Source: Rhizobiales bacterium PAR1 (GTDB taxonomy: Bacteria; Pseudomonadota; Alphaproteobacteria; Rhizobiales; Beijerinckiaceae). From it: DNA of 64,000 nucleotides. The stretch is from assembly GCA_002256205.1 (NCBI GenBank), contig NKIW01000005.1, forward strand, positions 248,001 to 312,000, given 5' to 3'. Each line of letters starts with the position of its first letter. The first letter of the stretch is position 1. A program made the position numbers and the translations under genes. A model generated the notes under the pieces. That model had not been told where the DNA came from and ran no database searches. It saw only the letters and a list, made by a program, of their open reading frames with translations. Shown one piece after another: positions 1 through 8,854 of this stretch.

Positions 1-1295
1 TTCTCGGCTTCCCCTATCTCTTCCGCGGCGCGCTCGACGTGCAGGCGACAACGATCAACATGGAAATGAAGATCGCCGCAGTCAAAGCGCTTGCCGCGCT
101 GGCACGCGAGGAAGTGCCCGATGAGGTCGCCGCCGCCTATGCCGGTGCGCGCCTCAAGTTCGGTAGCGAATACATCATCCCGCTGCCCTTCGATCCGCGC
201 CTGATGGCGCGCGTCTCCGGCGCGGTGGCGCAAGCCGCGATGGATACGGGGGTTGCCAAGAAGCCGCTGAAAAGCCTCGCTGAATACGAGCTCGCGCTCT
301 CCCATCGCCGCGATCCGGTCGCAGGCGTTTTGGCGCGCGTGTTCAGTCAGGTTCGCCGTAAGCCCAAACGCGTCGTCTTCGCGGAAGGCGAGGAAGAGGT
401 GGTCATCCGCGCTGCCGTGAGCTTTGCGACCCAAGGGCTCGGCACCTCGGTGCTGGTCGGACGCGAGGATCGCATTCAGGCTGCGGCGAAGGCCGCTGGC
501 ATCGATATTCGCGGCAAGCTCGAAATCCACAACGCCCGGCTCTCGACGCGGAATTCGGCCTACGCCAACTTCCTCTACGAGCGCCTCCAGCGGCAGGGTT
601 ATCTGCTGCGCGATTGCCAGCGCCTCATTAACAATGACCGCAATGCTTTCGCGGCCTCGATGATCGCGCTCGGCGACGCCGATGCGATGATCACCGGCGT
701 GACCCGGAATTATTCCGCCGCGCTCAGCGACATTCGACGCGTGATCGACACAAGGCCTGGGCATACACCGATCGGGATCAGCCTCGTGCTGGCGCGCGGC
801 CGCAACGTGCTGGTGGCGGATACAGCGGTGCATGAAATGCCGACCGCCGAGGAACTCGCGGGCATCGCGACCGAAGCGGCTGGCGCCGCCCGGCGCCTTG
901 GCTATGCGCCGCGTGTTGCGCTGCTCGCCTTCTCGACCTTTGGCAACCCGACTGCCGAGCGTTCGGAGCGGGTGCGCGAGGCCGTGAAACTACTCGACAG
1001 CCGCCGCGTTGACTTCGAATACGATGGCGAAATGGGCGCGGATGTCGCGCTCAATCCCGAGATCATGGCTTCCTATCCGTTTTGCCGTCTCTCGGGAGCG
1101 GCGAATGTGCTGGTGATGCCGGCGTTCCACTCGGCGGCGATTGCCACCAAGATGTTGCAGGAACTCGGTGGCTCGACCGTCATCGGTCCGTTGCTGGTCG
1201 GCTTTGACCGCGCAGTGCAGATCGTGCCGATCTCGGCGAAGGACACCGATCTGGTGAATATGGCGACTCTGGCGGCCTTCGGCGTCGGCGGGTAA
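1..1295 (+). CDS. maeB: NADP-dependent malic enzyme, C-terminal part (5' truncated by window edge)
   Basis: The reading frame is open from the first bases, so the true start lies outside the window; the GTG at 39 is internal. The family (about 760 residues) oxidatively decarboxylates malate to pyruvate and makes NADPH in the cytosol. The visible part begins at the end of the malic-enzyme NAD-binding domain (GFPYLFRGALDV) and continues into a phosphotransacetylase-like domain that starts near RKPKRVVFAEGEEE and runs to the stop. In MaeB proteins this domain is regulatory (acetyl-CoA sensing) rather than an active acetyltransferase. About 430 codons are present, so roughly the first 330 are missing. 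hrpB follows on the same strand after 43 bp containing a GC hairpin. A free-standing Pta is unlikely because of the malic-enzyme residues ahead of it. Confidence 0.93.
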   Translation, partial: LGFPYLFRGALDVQATTINMEMKIAAVKALAALAREEVPDEVAAAYAGARLKFGSEYIIPLPFDPRLMARVSGAVAQAAMDTGVAKKPLKSLAEYELALSHRRDPVAGVLARVFSQVRRKPKRVVFAEGEEEVVIRAAVSFATQGLGTSVLVGREDRIQAAAKAAGIDIRGKLEIHNARLSTRNSAYANFLYERLQRQGYLLRDCQRLINNDRNAFAASMIALGDADAMITGVTRNYSAALSDIRRVIDTRPGHTPIGISLVLARGRNVLVADTAVHEMPTAEELAGIATEAAGAARRLGYAPRVALLAFSTFGNPTAERSERVREAVKLLDSRRVDFEYDGEMGADVALNPEIMASYPFCRLSGAANVLVMPAFHSAAIATKMLQELGGSTVIGPLLVGFDRAVQIVPISAKDTDLVNMATLAAFGVGG

Positions 1296-1302
1296 GAGAA
1301 GG

Positions 1303-1320
1303 GCGCGGCGCGCGCCGCGC
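1303..1320. terminator. GC-rich hairpin between maeB and hrpB
   Basis: GCGCGGC and GCCGCGC form a 7-bp stem around a 4-nt loop, 8 bp after the maeB stop. Only AATTTC follows, so it is a weak intrinsic terminator at best and could equally be an attenuator or a chance GC palindrome. Confidence 0.3.
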
Positions 1321-1338
1321 AATTTCTGGCTGCCCGCG

Positions 1339-3810
1339 ATGATCGAGACCAACGCCGCCCTGCCGATCAACGCCGTTCTGCCTGCGCTGCAAGCCGCGCT
1401 GGCAGAGCGCGGCAAGGCTGTGCTGGTCGCCCCTCCGGGCGCGGGCAAGACAACCGGTGTACCGCTTGCCTTGCTCGACGCGCCTTGGCGCAACGATGGC
1501 ACCATTCTCGTGCTCGAACCGCGTCGCATCGCTGCGCGCGGCGCCGCCAGCCGCATGGCGATGCTGCTCGGCGAAAAGCTCGGCGACCGCGTTGGCCTGC
1601 GCGCCCGGTTTGATACGCGCGCTTCCAACGCGACCCGTATTCTCGTTGTCACCGAGGGCGTCTTCACCCGGATGATCCTCGATGATCCGGCGCTGGAAGG
1701 CATTGCTGCCGTCCTCTTCGATGAATTCCACGAGCGCTCACTCGATGCCGATATGGGGCTAGCGCTGGCCCTCGAAACGCAGGAAGCGCTACGGCCTGAT
1801 CTCCGCCTCGTCGTTATGTCCGCGACGCTCGATGACGCGCGGATCGCAACGCTGCTCGGCGATGCGCCGGTGATCACCAGCGAAGGCCGTACCTTTCCCA
1901 TTGAGACACGCTATCGCGGGCGTGACCCCAACGCGCGCGTGGAAGACCAGATGGTGAGCGCCATTCAGGTCGCCTTGCGTGGCGAGACAGGTTCAATTCT
2001 GGCATTTTTGCCGGGGCAGGGCGAAATCTTGCGTGTGGCGCGCCAGCTTGAAGAGGCGGGCGTGCTGGCCAACTGCGAGATCTGCCCGCTTTACGGCGCG
2101 CTTGACCCTGCGCGGCAGGATGTGGCGATCCGCCCGGCAGCCAAGGGTAAGCGCAAGGTCGTGCTCGCGACCTCCATCGCGGAAACCTCGCTCACCATTC
2201 AGGGCGTGCGGATCGTCATCGATAGCGGGCTTCAGCGCAGCCCGCGTTTCGAGCCCGATCTTGGTATTTCGCGGCTCGAAACCGTCCGGGTCAATCGCGC
2301 CTCGGCAGATCAGAGGCGGGGTCGTGCGGGACGCACCGAGCCCGGTATTGCCATTCGCCTGTGGGATCAGGCACAGGATCAGGGCTTGTTGCCGTTCGGG
2401 CGGCCCGAAATTCTGGAAAGTGATCTCTCCGGCTTCCGGCTCGATTGCGCGGGCTGGGGCGCGTACCCCGCTGACCTTCGCCTGCTCGACCCTGCACCCG
2501 CCGTCGCGCTCAAAGAAGCCGAGAGCCTGCTGACGGACCTTGGCGCACTCGATGGCGAAGGCCGCATCACCGAGCGCGGCCGTGCGCTGCGACGCCTACC
2601 GCTCGAACCGCGCCTTGCTGCGTTGGTGCTCGAAGGCGCGCGCTACGGTATGGCCAGGGAGGCGGCGGAGTTAGCCGCGCTTGTCGGCGAACGCGGCGTC
2701 GGGGGCAGTTCAAACGATCTCGCGCATCGGCTGGAGCGCCTCGGTGCCGAGCGCAGCCCACGCGCCATTGCGTTGAAAAACATGGCCGCGCGCTGGGCGC
2801 GGCTCGCGGAAACGGCGATGAAAGCCGAGACTTCCGGCGAATCAGTGAGTGTTGGTGGGTTGCTGGCACGCGCCTTTCCGGACCGGATCGCGAAGGCGCG
2901 CGGCAGTGGTGCCTTCCACCTTGCGAATGGTCGCATGGCCAGCGTCGATGCTGCCGATGCGCTTGCCGGCGCGCCCTATCTCGTCGTGGCGGACATGACC
3001 GGCACTGCTGCCAAGGCACGGATCACACTCGCGGCGCCGATCACTCGGGCAGAAATCGAACGCCTTTTTGCTTCGGATATAACAGTTCAGAGCGAAGTGG
3101 CCTTTGAGAAAAGCGCCGAAGCCTTGCGTCGTCGGCGCGTGACGCGCTTCAAGGCATTGACGCTCGAGTCGGCCATTCTTCCCGTCGAACCCGGTGAGGA
3201 AACCGCCAAAGCGCTGGCCCGCGCGGCTGCCGCACGCGGAATCGACCGGCTCAACTGGTCAAAAGCACAGGCGCAACTGAAAGACCGCGTCGGCTTCCTG
3301 CGGCAGGCTGATCCTGACAACTGGCCCGATCTTTCGGATGCCACCCTGGCGGAAACGGTCGAGGACTGGCTCTCCCCGCATCTTACAGAGGCGACCAGTC
3401 TTGGTGCCATCAATGCCGAGATTCTCGGCGCGGCGCTCGATCTTGCTCTGCCCTATGCGCTGCGCCACAGGCTTGACCGCGATGCGCCGACGCATTTCAT
3501 CGCGCCCACCGGCAATGCTCATTCCATCCGCTACGAGGGCGAGGGCGCGCCTTATCTTGCCATCCGTGTGCAGGAACTCTTCGGCCAGAAGCAGCACCCA
3601 ACGATTGCCGACGGCAAACTACGTCTGACGCTGGAACTGCTCTCGCCGGCCCAGCGCCCGATCCAGATCACGCGTGACCTGCCCGGCTTCTGGGCGGGAT
3701 CATGGGCGGATGTGCGAACCGATATGCGCGGGCGCTACCCGCGCCACCCTTGGCCGGACGACCCCGCGAATGCTGCGCCGACCGCGCGGGCCAAGCCACG
3801 TGGTACCTGA
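1339..3810 (+). CDS. hrpB: ATP-dependent helicase HrpB (DEAH-box)
   Basis: This is an 823-residue cytosolic superfamily-2 helicase, the usual length for bacterial HrpB; its physiological substrate is not settled. Visible motifs are Walker A APPGAGKTT (residues 31-39), DEFH (128-131, the HrpB variant of the DEAH box), SAT (161-163) and the motif VI stretch QRRGRAGR (325-332). The C-terminal third carries the HrpB-specific region. The ATG at 1339 places Walker A at the normal distance from the N-terminus. The gene lies downstream of maeB on the same strand and ends convergently 20 bp from the DUF1194 gene. Its stop codon falls inside a short tandem repeat. The related HrpA is much longer, which supports HrpB. 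Confidence 0.93.
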   Translation: MIETNAALPINAVLPALQAALAERGKAVLVAPPGAGKTTGVPLALLDAPWRNDGTILVLEPRRIAARGAASRMAMLLGEKLGDRVGLRARFDTRASNATRILVVTEGVFTRMILDDPALEGIAAVLFDEFHERSLDADMGLALALETQEALRPDLRLVVMSATLDDARIATLLGDAPVITSEGRTFPIETRYRGRDPNARVEDQMVSAIQVALRGETGSILAFLPGQGEILRVARQLEEAGVLANCEICPLYGALDPARQDVAIRPAAKGKRKVVLATSIAETSLTIQGVRIVIDSGLQRSPRFEPDLGISRLETVRVNRASADQRRGRAGRTEPGIAIRLWDQAQDQGLLPFGRPEILESDLSGFRLDCAGWGAYPADLRLLDPAPAVALKEAESLLTDLGALDGEGRITERGRALRRLPLEPRLAALVLEGARYGMAREAAELAALVGERGVGGSSNDLAHRLERLGAERSPRAIALKNMAARWARLAETAMKAETSGESVSVGGLLARAFPDRIAKARGSGAFHLANGRMASVDAADALAGAPYLVVADMTGTAAKARITLAAPITRAEIERLFASDITVQSEVAFEKSAEALRRRRVTRFKALTLESAILPVEPGEETAKALARAAAARGIDRLNWSKAQAQLKDRVGFLRQADPDNWPDLSDATLAETVEDWLSPHLTEATSLGAINAEILGAALDLALPYALRHRLDRDAPTHFIAPTGNAHSIRYEGEGAPYLAIRVQELFGQKQHPTIADGKLRLTLELLSPAQRPIQITRDLPGFWAGSWADVRTDMRGRYPRHPWPDDPANAAPTARAKPRGT

Positions 3811-3830
3811 AGGCACGTGGTACCTGAGGC
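3797..3830. repeat. 17-bp tandem repeat at the hrpB stop codon
   Basis: Two adjacent 17-bp units begin CACGTGGTACCTGA and are identical over their first 14 bases. Each contains the palindromes CACGTG and GGTACC. The first copy supplies the TGA stop of hrpB, and the second fills almost all the space before the end of the convergent DUF1194 gene. Confidence 0.75.
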
Positions 3831-4700
3831 TCAGTTCCGGTCCCAGTTCTGCCGCCACTGGCGTTCGCCGACCATGCAATCGGTCCGGCCCGGCTGGCTT
3901 TGCCCCGATGGCGCATCGGATTGGCTGGATTGCGCTACTTCCCGCAAGATTTTCGACCGGATCGCCGAACGGAACTGTTCGCGTTGGGTGATCACATTCA
4001 TGAACGAGCCCGGCCCGCCGATCACGCAATCGGCGTAATACTCATCGAGATTGTCGATGTCGAAGGAGGAGCCGTACCCGCGCTTGAGGATGATCGGCAG
4101 CCCGTTGATGATCACCCCGGCACGGAGTGCGCGGTCCCGCGAGATCGTCACCGGCGTGCCTTCATTGTTGGGACCATCGCCGGAGATGTCGATCACGCGG
4201 CGGATCGGGCGCAGCTTGGCCGCGCGCAGCATCTCGACCGAAATATCGATGGCGCCGGTGATCGAGGTGCGCCGTCCCCGTCGGATTGGCGCCGCGCGCA
4301 GGATATCGGTAAAGGCTTTGGCGCTCGCGGTATCCTCGACGATGTGCCAGTCCACGACGACATTGCGCGTCTGCGTGCCGGCCCATTCGATGTAGGTCAC
4401 GGCGATCTTGCCGATCATGCCTTTGCGGATGGCGTCGATCACTTCGGGCGAGGAGAGTGCCGCGATATAGCCGTCGCGCTGAAGCGCCTGTTCCTCGTGA
4501 TCCATCGAGTAGGAAATGTCGACCGCCAGCACGAGCGCGACATCGACATCCGGGCCGGTATTCGGCCAGTCAACCTCCGCGTTCTGGCTGATGCCGGGAA
4601 CGGGGAAAAGCCCGAACGCGACCAGCAGCAAGGTGATGACCCTTCGCGCGGCAGCACGTGCCCCCTTTATGCCGCGCCAGTCCCATCCCGATCGACGCAT
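3831..4700 (-). CDS. DUF1194 domain protein, secreted VWA-like
   Basis: This 289-residue protein matches the DUF1194 family, which resembles von Willebrand factor A domains; its cellular role is unknown. An N-terminal hydrophobic stretch (about residues 20-38, VITLLLVAFGLF) after an Arg-rich start looks like a signal peptide, so export to the periplasm is likely. A MIDAS-like DISYS sits at residues 61-65, and a second acidic motif (DISGDGPNNEG) follows. The ATG at 4700 was chosen because GGGAGGAA precedes it and it puts the signal peptide at the N-terminus; the longer open frame upstream lacks these. It follows the NlpC/P60 gene on the same strand after a gap of about 120 bp and converges with hrpB. 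Confidence 0.82.
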   Translation of the reverse strand: MRRSGWDWRGIKGARAAARRVITLLLVAFGLFPVPGISQNAEVDWPNTGPDVDVALVLAVDISYSMDHEEQALQRDGYIAALSSPEVIDAIRKGMIGKIAVTYIEWAGTQTRNVVVDWHIVEDTASAKAFTDILRAAPIRRGRRTSITGAIDISVEMLRAAKLRPIRRVIDISGDGPNNEGTPVTISRDRALRAGVIINGLPIILKRGYGSSFDIDNLDEYYADCVIGGPGSFMNVITQREQFRSAIRSKILREVAQSSQSDAPSGQSQPGRTDCMVGERQWRQNWDRN

Positions 4701-4819
4701 GCAATTCCTCCCGTTAGCGAAGGCCATGGCCTGTCCAAGCGTAGAGTTCTGTTCAGGCCTAGAGTCTTGCAGTGTCGCAGGAAATTGACGCGGGTAAAGA
4801 GGCGTTCCGACCTCGCCGA

Positions 4820-5686
4820 TCACGCTTTCGGGAGGCGCCGCGCCGTGCGCAGCGGGTGGCCCTGTCCGGCGATGCGTTCCAGCGCCGGCCCGATAGGCTC
4901 GGAGATCACCGACATGGAATAGGCGGTGGCATGGATCATCCGGCCCTCGCCTTGACACAGCGCGACATGGCCGGGCCAGAACAGCAGGTCGCCGCGCTGG
5001 TAATGCGCGGGATCATTGGGAACGGGGAGCACGGTGCCGAGTGCCTTTTCCTGCATGTCGCTGTCGCGCGGCGCGGGAATCCCGCAGGCGTGGCTCACGG
5101 TTTGCACAAGGCCGGAACAATCGATGCCTAAGCTCGACTTGCCACCCCAGAGATAGGGCGTGCCGAGGAAGCGCTCGGCTTCCGCAACCGGGTCCGCCGA
5201 TCTTTCCTCAAGAGGGGCAAGATGCGCCCCGAAGAGATACCCGCCGGATGTCTGGACGAACTTGCCATCCGCTGCCTCGACCCTGACAACAGCGCCGAAA
5301 GGCAAGAACCCCAGTGGCGTCGCCTTGATGCTGGCCGTGGGATAGAGAAACGTTCTGAGTGCAACCACACGGTGTGTGGGTGCGGCAATTTGTCCCAATG
5401 CCTCGGTGGGTACATAGCCACAGTAACCATCGCGCCGGGCCTGACCCCAGGCCCAGCCGTCGACAATCTCGTAGATGTCGATCACTTCGCCGTGGAGCAG
5501 CTCGGTTTCATACGCGAGATCAGCTTGTGCGCTGCGTCGCATCGGCACGCTGGCGGAGATCACCTGCCATGCAACCGGCTCGGCAAAGCGGGGCGCTTCC
5601 ACCTTGCCCTTGAGCGAGGCAGCGGCAAGGTCATCGCGGATCGGCGTGATCCGGCGGTCGAAGAGGGCGGGGATGGATTCAGGCAT
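4820..5686 (-). CDS. C40-family peptidase (NlpC/P60) with SH3 domain
   Basis: This 288-residue protein has an SH3-like region (about 40-115) followed by an NlpC/P60 cysteine peptidase domain. The catalytic Cys is in DCSGLVQ (C190) and the likely catalytic His is H240 in PGHVAL; a further His is at 252. Such enzymes cleave gamma-D-glutamyl-diamino acid bonds in peptidoglycan peptides. No signal peptide is visible, so it probably acts on recycled muropeptides in the cytosol, like dipeptidyl-peptidase VI. It lies 35 bp downstream of the MarR gene and beyond the M17 aminopeptidase, and the three could share a minus-strand transcript. That suggests a peptide-trimming set, which is an inference. 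Confidence 0.88.
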   Translation of the reverse strand: MPESIPALFDRRITPIRDDLAAASLKGKVEAPRFAEPVAWQVISASVPMRRSAQADLAYETELLHGEVIDIYEIVDGWAWGQARRDGYCGYVPTEALGQIAAPTHRVVALRTFLYPTASIKATPLGFLPFGAVVRVEAADGKFVQTSGGYLFGAHLAPLEERSADPVAEAERFLGTPYLWGGKSSLGIDCSGLVQTVSHACGIPAPRDSDMQEKALGTVLPVPNDPAHYQRGDLLFWPGHVALCQGEGRMIHATAYSMSVISEPIGPALERIAGQGHPLRTARRLPKA

Positions 5687-5721
5687 CGAGAGGCTTTCGC
5701 GTAAACGGCGCGCCGGACCAG

Positions 5722-6093
5722 TCAGGGAGCGAGAACCTGCGCACTTTCGACGATCAGATCACCGAATTCTTCCAGGAACAAGGCACCACGCACCGTTCGT
5801 TGGATAATCACGTTGCGGCGGTCGGCAGGGTCGCGCCGCCGCGAGACGAGATCGAGGTCGCCCATAGCGTCTAGAGCGCGGGTAATAACCGGTTTGGTCA
5901 CGCCAAGCTTTTGCGCGAGCCCACGAACGGTGTGCGGCGGGGGCTCAAGGTAAATCGTCAGCAAGACCACCATCTGGCGCGAAGTCAAATCGACTCCGTG
6001 TCGGCGGACCATGGTCAGGCCGACTTCATGCCAGAGCTTGAGGGCCTGTATCGGCCTCAACCGAACGCTCATCCGAGCTTGTGATCCTTGCAT
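5722..6093 (-). CDS. MarR family transcriptional regulator
   Basis: A 123-residue winged-helix regulator. The DNA-binding core is visible as TVRGLAQKLGVTKPVITRAL followed by the wing SRRRDPADRRNVII, the typical MarR DxR wing. The ATG at 6093 was chosen because GGGAG lies 5-6 bases ahead of it; the longer frame starts with a GTG at 6117 that has poor context. MarR proteins usually bind as dimers to palindromes and respond to small ligands. It is placed between the M17 aminopeptidase gene (95 bp upstream) and the NlpC/P60 gene (35 bp downstream), so it may control the group, but no clear operator was recognised. Confidence 0.85.
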   Translation of the reverse strand: MQGSQARMSVRLRPIQALKLWHEVGLTMVRRHGVDLTSRQMVVLLTIYLEPPPHTVRGLAQKLGVTKPVITRALDAMGDLDLVSRRRDPADRRNVIIQRTVRGALFLEEFGDLIVESAQVLAP

Positions 6094-6187
6094 TCTGCTC
6101 CCGTGAAACCCGTTCACAGGTCAATTGTTTCATAGCCGTATCATAATGGCGCGCAAACCAGCGTGAATTAAATCCTTCAACTTTTAG

Positions 6188-7570
6188 TTAGTCCTGCCCC
6201 ATCTTTTCTAGCAGGAGTGCGGCCACGAGTCGGGCGGCTTGCGGGTCACCGCCTTCCGGTCTGCCCGGCTTGGCGGAGGGCACCCAGCCGTAGATGTCGA
6301 AGTGGATATGGTGGCGCGCCTCGGTGACAAAGCGGCGGAGGAACAGCGCAGCGGTGATCGATCCGGCAAAGCCGCCGGAGCCGACATTGTTCATCTCGGC
6401 GCTCTTGGAATCGAGCATCGCCTGATACGGCTTCCAGAGCGGCAGCCGCCAGACCGGGTCGCTGACGGTAAGACCAGTCCGCGCGATATCCGTCGCAAGG
6501 GTGTCATCCTCGGTGAAGAAGGGCGGCAGGTCCGGCCCCAGCGCCACGCGCGCCGCGCCGGTCAGGGTCGCAAAATCGAAGAGATACTCGGGCTTGTCCT
6601 CATCAGCGAGCGCGAGCGCATCGGCGAGGATGAGCCGGCCCTCGGCATCGGTATTGCCGATCTCGACCGTGATTCCCTTACGCGAGGGGTAGATATCGCC
6701 GGGGCGGAAGGCCGCGCCGGCGACCGAATTCTCGACGATGGGGATGATGACGCGCAGATTGATGCGCGCCTTGAGGCTCATCAGGATATTGGCCGCAGTG
6801 AGTGCGGCTGCTGCCCCACCCATGTCTTTTTTCATCAGGAGCATTGAGGCGTCCGGCTTGAGGTTGAGCCCGCCCGTGTCGAACACGACGCCCTTGCCGA
6901 CCAGCGTCACCTTCGGCGCCTCGAGATCGCCCCAGCGGAAATCGATAATGCGCGGCGGGAAGGCGGAAGCGCGCCCGACCGCATGGATCAGCGGAAAGTT
7001 CGCCTTGAGAAGATCATCACCGATGATTTCCTTGGCCACGACGCCATGTTTTTTGGCCAGCGCATGCACGGCAGCAGCGAGATCTGTGGTCGTCAGATCA
7101 TTCGCCGGTGTGTTGATGAGGTCGCGGCCCGCCATCACGGCCGCAGCAATTGCCTCGACATCGGCAGCTCTGGCGCCGGCGGGCGGATCTAGGACCACCC
7201 CGCGCGGCTCGGCGGTCTTGTATCGCGTGAATCGATAGCCACCGAGGAGAAAGCCGAGGTAGGCGAGATCCGGGCTGGCGAGAGTACCTTCGAGCCGGTA
7301 GCGGCCAGCCGGCAGATCGGTTGCGAGTTTACCGGTCAGGAAGGGCACATCCCTGAGGCCTGCATCGTTCCCCGTTCCGAACAGCACCGAGCCGATGCCG
7401 CCATTGGAGCCGGGGAGCATCAGAAGGCGCCCGGGTTTCGGCTGGAAGCCGTTGGCCTCGGCGAAGGCCCGCGCGGGCGCAGCCAGGGCAGCGGCCAGCG
7501 TGCTCCAGTTGGCGTCATCGGCGAGGAGCACGGGAATTGAAGGGGCTGGGGAAGAGGTCTGCTTCGGCAT
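6188..7570 (-). CDS. Leucyl aminopeptidase family protein (M17)
   Basis: A 460-residue cytosolic metallo-aminopeptidase of family M17. The two-metal catalytic region is intact: GKGVVFDTGG (Lys226, Asp231), KKDMGG (Asp249) and the family signature NTDAEGR (306-312). The N-terminal domain is less conserved, as usual. The ATG at 7570 was preferred to a GTG at 7597; it leaves MPKQT as the N-terminus. The enzyme would release N-terminal residues from peptides in turnover or murein-peptide recycling. It is transcribed away from tadD and followed by the MarR and NlpC/P60 genes. It could be called PepA or PepB in databases; I do not assign a symbol. Confidence 0.92.
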   Translation of the reverse strand: MPKQTSSPAPSIPVLLADDANWSTLAAALAAPARAFAEANGFQPKPGRLLMLPGSNGGIGSVLFGTGNDAGLRDVPFLTGKLATDLPAGRYRLEGTLASPDLAYLGFLLGGYRFTRYKTAEPRGVVLDPPAGARAADVEAIAAAVMAGRDLINTPANDLTTTDLAAAVHALAKKHGVVAKEIIGDDLLKANFPLIHAVGRASAFPPRIIDFRWGDLEAPKVTLVGKGVVFDTGGLNLKPDASMLLMKKDMGGAAAALTAANILMSLKARINLRVIIPIVENSVAGAAFRPGDIYPSRKGITVEIGNTDAEGRLILADALALADEDKPEYLFDFATLTGAARVALGPDLPPFFTEDDTLATDIARTGLTVSDPVWRLPLWKPYQAMLDSKSAEMNNVGSGGFAGSITAALFLRRFVTEARHHIHFDIYGWVPSAKPGRPEGGDPQAARLVAALLLEKMGQD

Positions 7571-7610
7571 CGGGGGCTTTCCAGAATGGGACGGCACGCA
7601 ACACGGTCAT

Positions 7611-7625
7611 TTAACGCGCAATTAG
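7611..7625. promoter_or_regulatory. CtrA-like site, one mismatch (TTAA-N7-TTAG)
   Basis: TTAACGCGCAATTAG differs at one position from the alphaproteobacterial CtrA full site TTAA-N7-TTAA, with a second TTAA shortly after. It lies between the divergent M17 peptidase and tadD genes. One-mismatch sites arise by chance, so this is only suggestive. Confidence 0.25.
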
Positions 7626-7730
7626 GGTTAACGAGTTACTCCTGTCTGGCAAAGCGGCATCAGGATGACAACGCTCGATTTCCTGATTGTGCCGCAGTTC
7701 AGAGTTTCGAGCGCAAGTGAGTGTGTCCGC

Positions 7731-8618
7731 ATGCAATCTCCGGTTAGTACAACAGCCTGCAGCCGTCCGCTCCTTTCGCGCCATCTGCGCGAGGCCATTT
7801 CGCGCAAAACCATCCTTGCAATTCTGATCGGCTCCAACCTCTTTCTCGGGGGCTGTGCCGGTCGCATGTCGCAGTTCACGGGGTCGATCAGCGACATGGG
7901 GCGGAGTGCTCCCGCAGATCGACGCCCGGAGGCCATCCCCGAACTGGCGCGCCGCTATGACGCCAAGCCAGGCGATAAACGCGTCTCGCTCGAATACGCC
8001 GCCGCCCTGCGCGCTAACGGCCAGTTTCCGCAAGCCGTTGCTGTCCTCCAGCGCACATCGATCTCCAATGTCGGAGATCGGGAAGTCGCTGCAGCCTATG
8101 GCAAGGCGCTCGTCGATGTCGGTCAGTTCGATACTGCAACTCAGGTGCTGATGCAGGCCCATTCGGAGGACCGTCCGAATTGGCAGGTTCTCTCGACCAT
8201 GGGATCGATCGCCGATCAGCAGGGCAACCATACCCGTGCGCGAGAGTTCTATCATCGCGCCCTCCAGATCGCGCCGAACGAGTCTTCGACACTCAATAAC
8301 CTTGGCCTCTCCTACATGCTGACCAAGGAACTGCCGCTGGCGGAGGAAACCTTGCGCAAGGCCGCAAGCCTTCCGGGCGCAGATCCGCGTGTGCAGGCCA
8401 ACCTTGCGCTCGCCACGCGGCTGCAGGGCAAGAACGGCGAGAGTGCCAAACCGGCCACCCTGCCGGTCCAGCCGGTCTCTACGACCTCAGCCAAAGCCAA
8501 GGGCGGTCTTTTCACACCGGATACCCTCTGGAAGGGCGGACAGGGCGCCCCTCAGGCGGCTGCGCCAGTGGCGCAAACCACCGGTAAGCAAACTACGGGC
8601 AAGACGGCGGTTCAATAA
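7731..8618 (+). CDS. tadD: TadD-like TPR lipoprotein of Flp pilus assembly
   Basis: A 295-residue protein with an N-terminal hydrophobic segment ending in the lipobox LGGC (Cys42), so it is probably lipidated in the outer or inner membrane. Several TPR-like helical repeats follow (around residues 70-215, for example ARRYDAKPGDKRVSLEYAAA and SEDRPNWQVLSTMGSIA). TadD is thought to act as a pilotin or assembly factor for the Tad secretin. The frame is open to an ATG at 7665; the ATG at 7731 was preferred because the earlier start would give an unusually long positively charged region before the signal segment. It is convergent with the tad cluster rather than within it, and the low-complexity Ala/Thr/Gly tail is poorly conserved. 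Confidence 0.83.
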   Translation: MQSPVSTTACSRPLLSRHLREAISRKTILAILIGSNLFLGGCAGRMSQFTGSISDMGRSAPADRRPEAIPELARRYDAKPGDKRVSLEYAAALRANGQFPQAVAVLQRTSISNVGDREVAAAYGKALVDVGQFDTATQVLMQAHSEDRPNWQVLSTMGSIADQQGNHTRAREFYHRALQIAPNESSTLNNLGLSYMLTKELPLAEETLRKAASLPGADPRVQANLALATRLQGKNGESAKPATLPVQPVSTTSAKAKGGLFTPDTLWKGGQGAPQAAAPVAQTTGKQTTGKTAVQ

Positions 8619-8679
8619 CGGAGCCCCGGTCTCAACGAAGCGACTTCTCTTCAGAAGTCGGCCCCTGACTTGGAAATCA

Positions 8680-8714
8680 AAGAAGCCGGTTCGTTTGGAG
8701 CGAACCGGCTTCTT
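8680..8714. terminator. Bidirectional terminator-like hairpin between tadD and tadC
   Basis: AAGAAGCCGGTTCG pairs with CGAACCGGCTTCTT in a perfect 14-bp stem with a 7-nt loop. A smaller hairpin (CGACTTCT-CTTC-AGAAGTCG) lies at 8641-8660. T-rich sequence follows on the minus strand (TTTGATTTCC). The position between convergent genes fits termination of both. Confidence 0.6.
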
Positions 8715-8854
8715 GCTGTCGGGGAAGATCGCGAAAAATGAGGGCACAAGCGGTGCCCTCACGTATTCAGGATCAGTCTTGTTTTGAACGGGGAGGGGGA
8801 CACAAGCAATGCCGCCGTCAATACCCGCGTGAAGCTGACCTCAACGCGCGAGGC

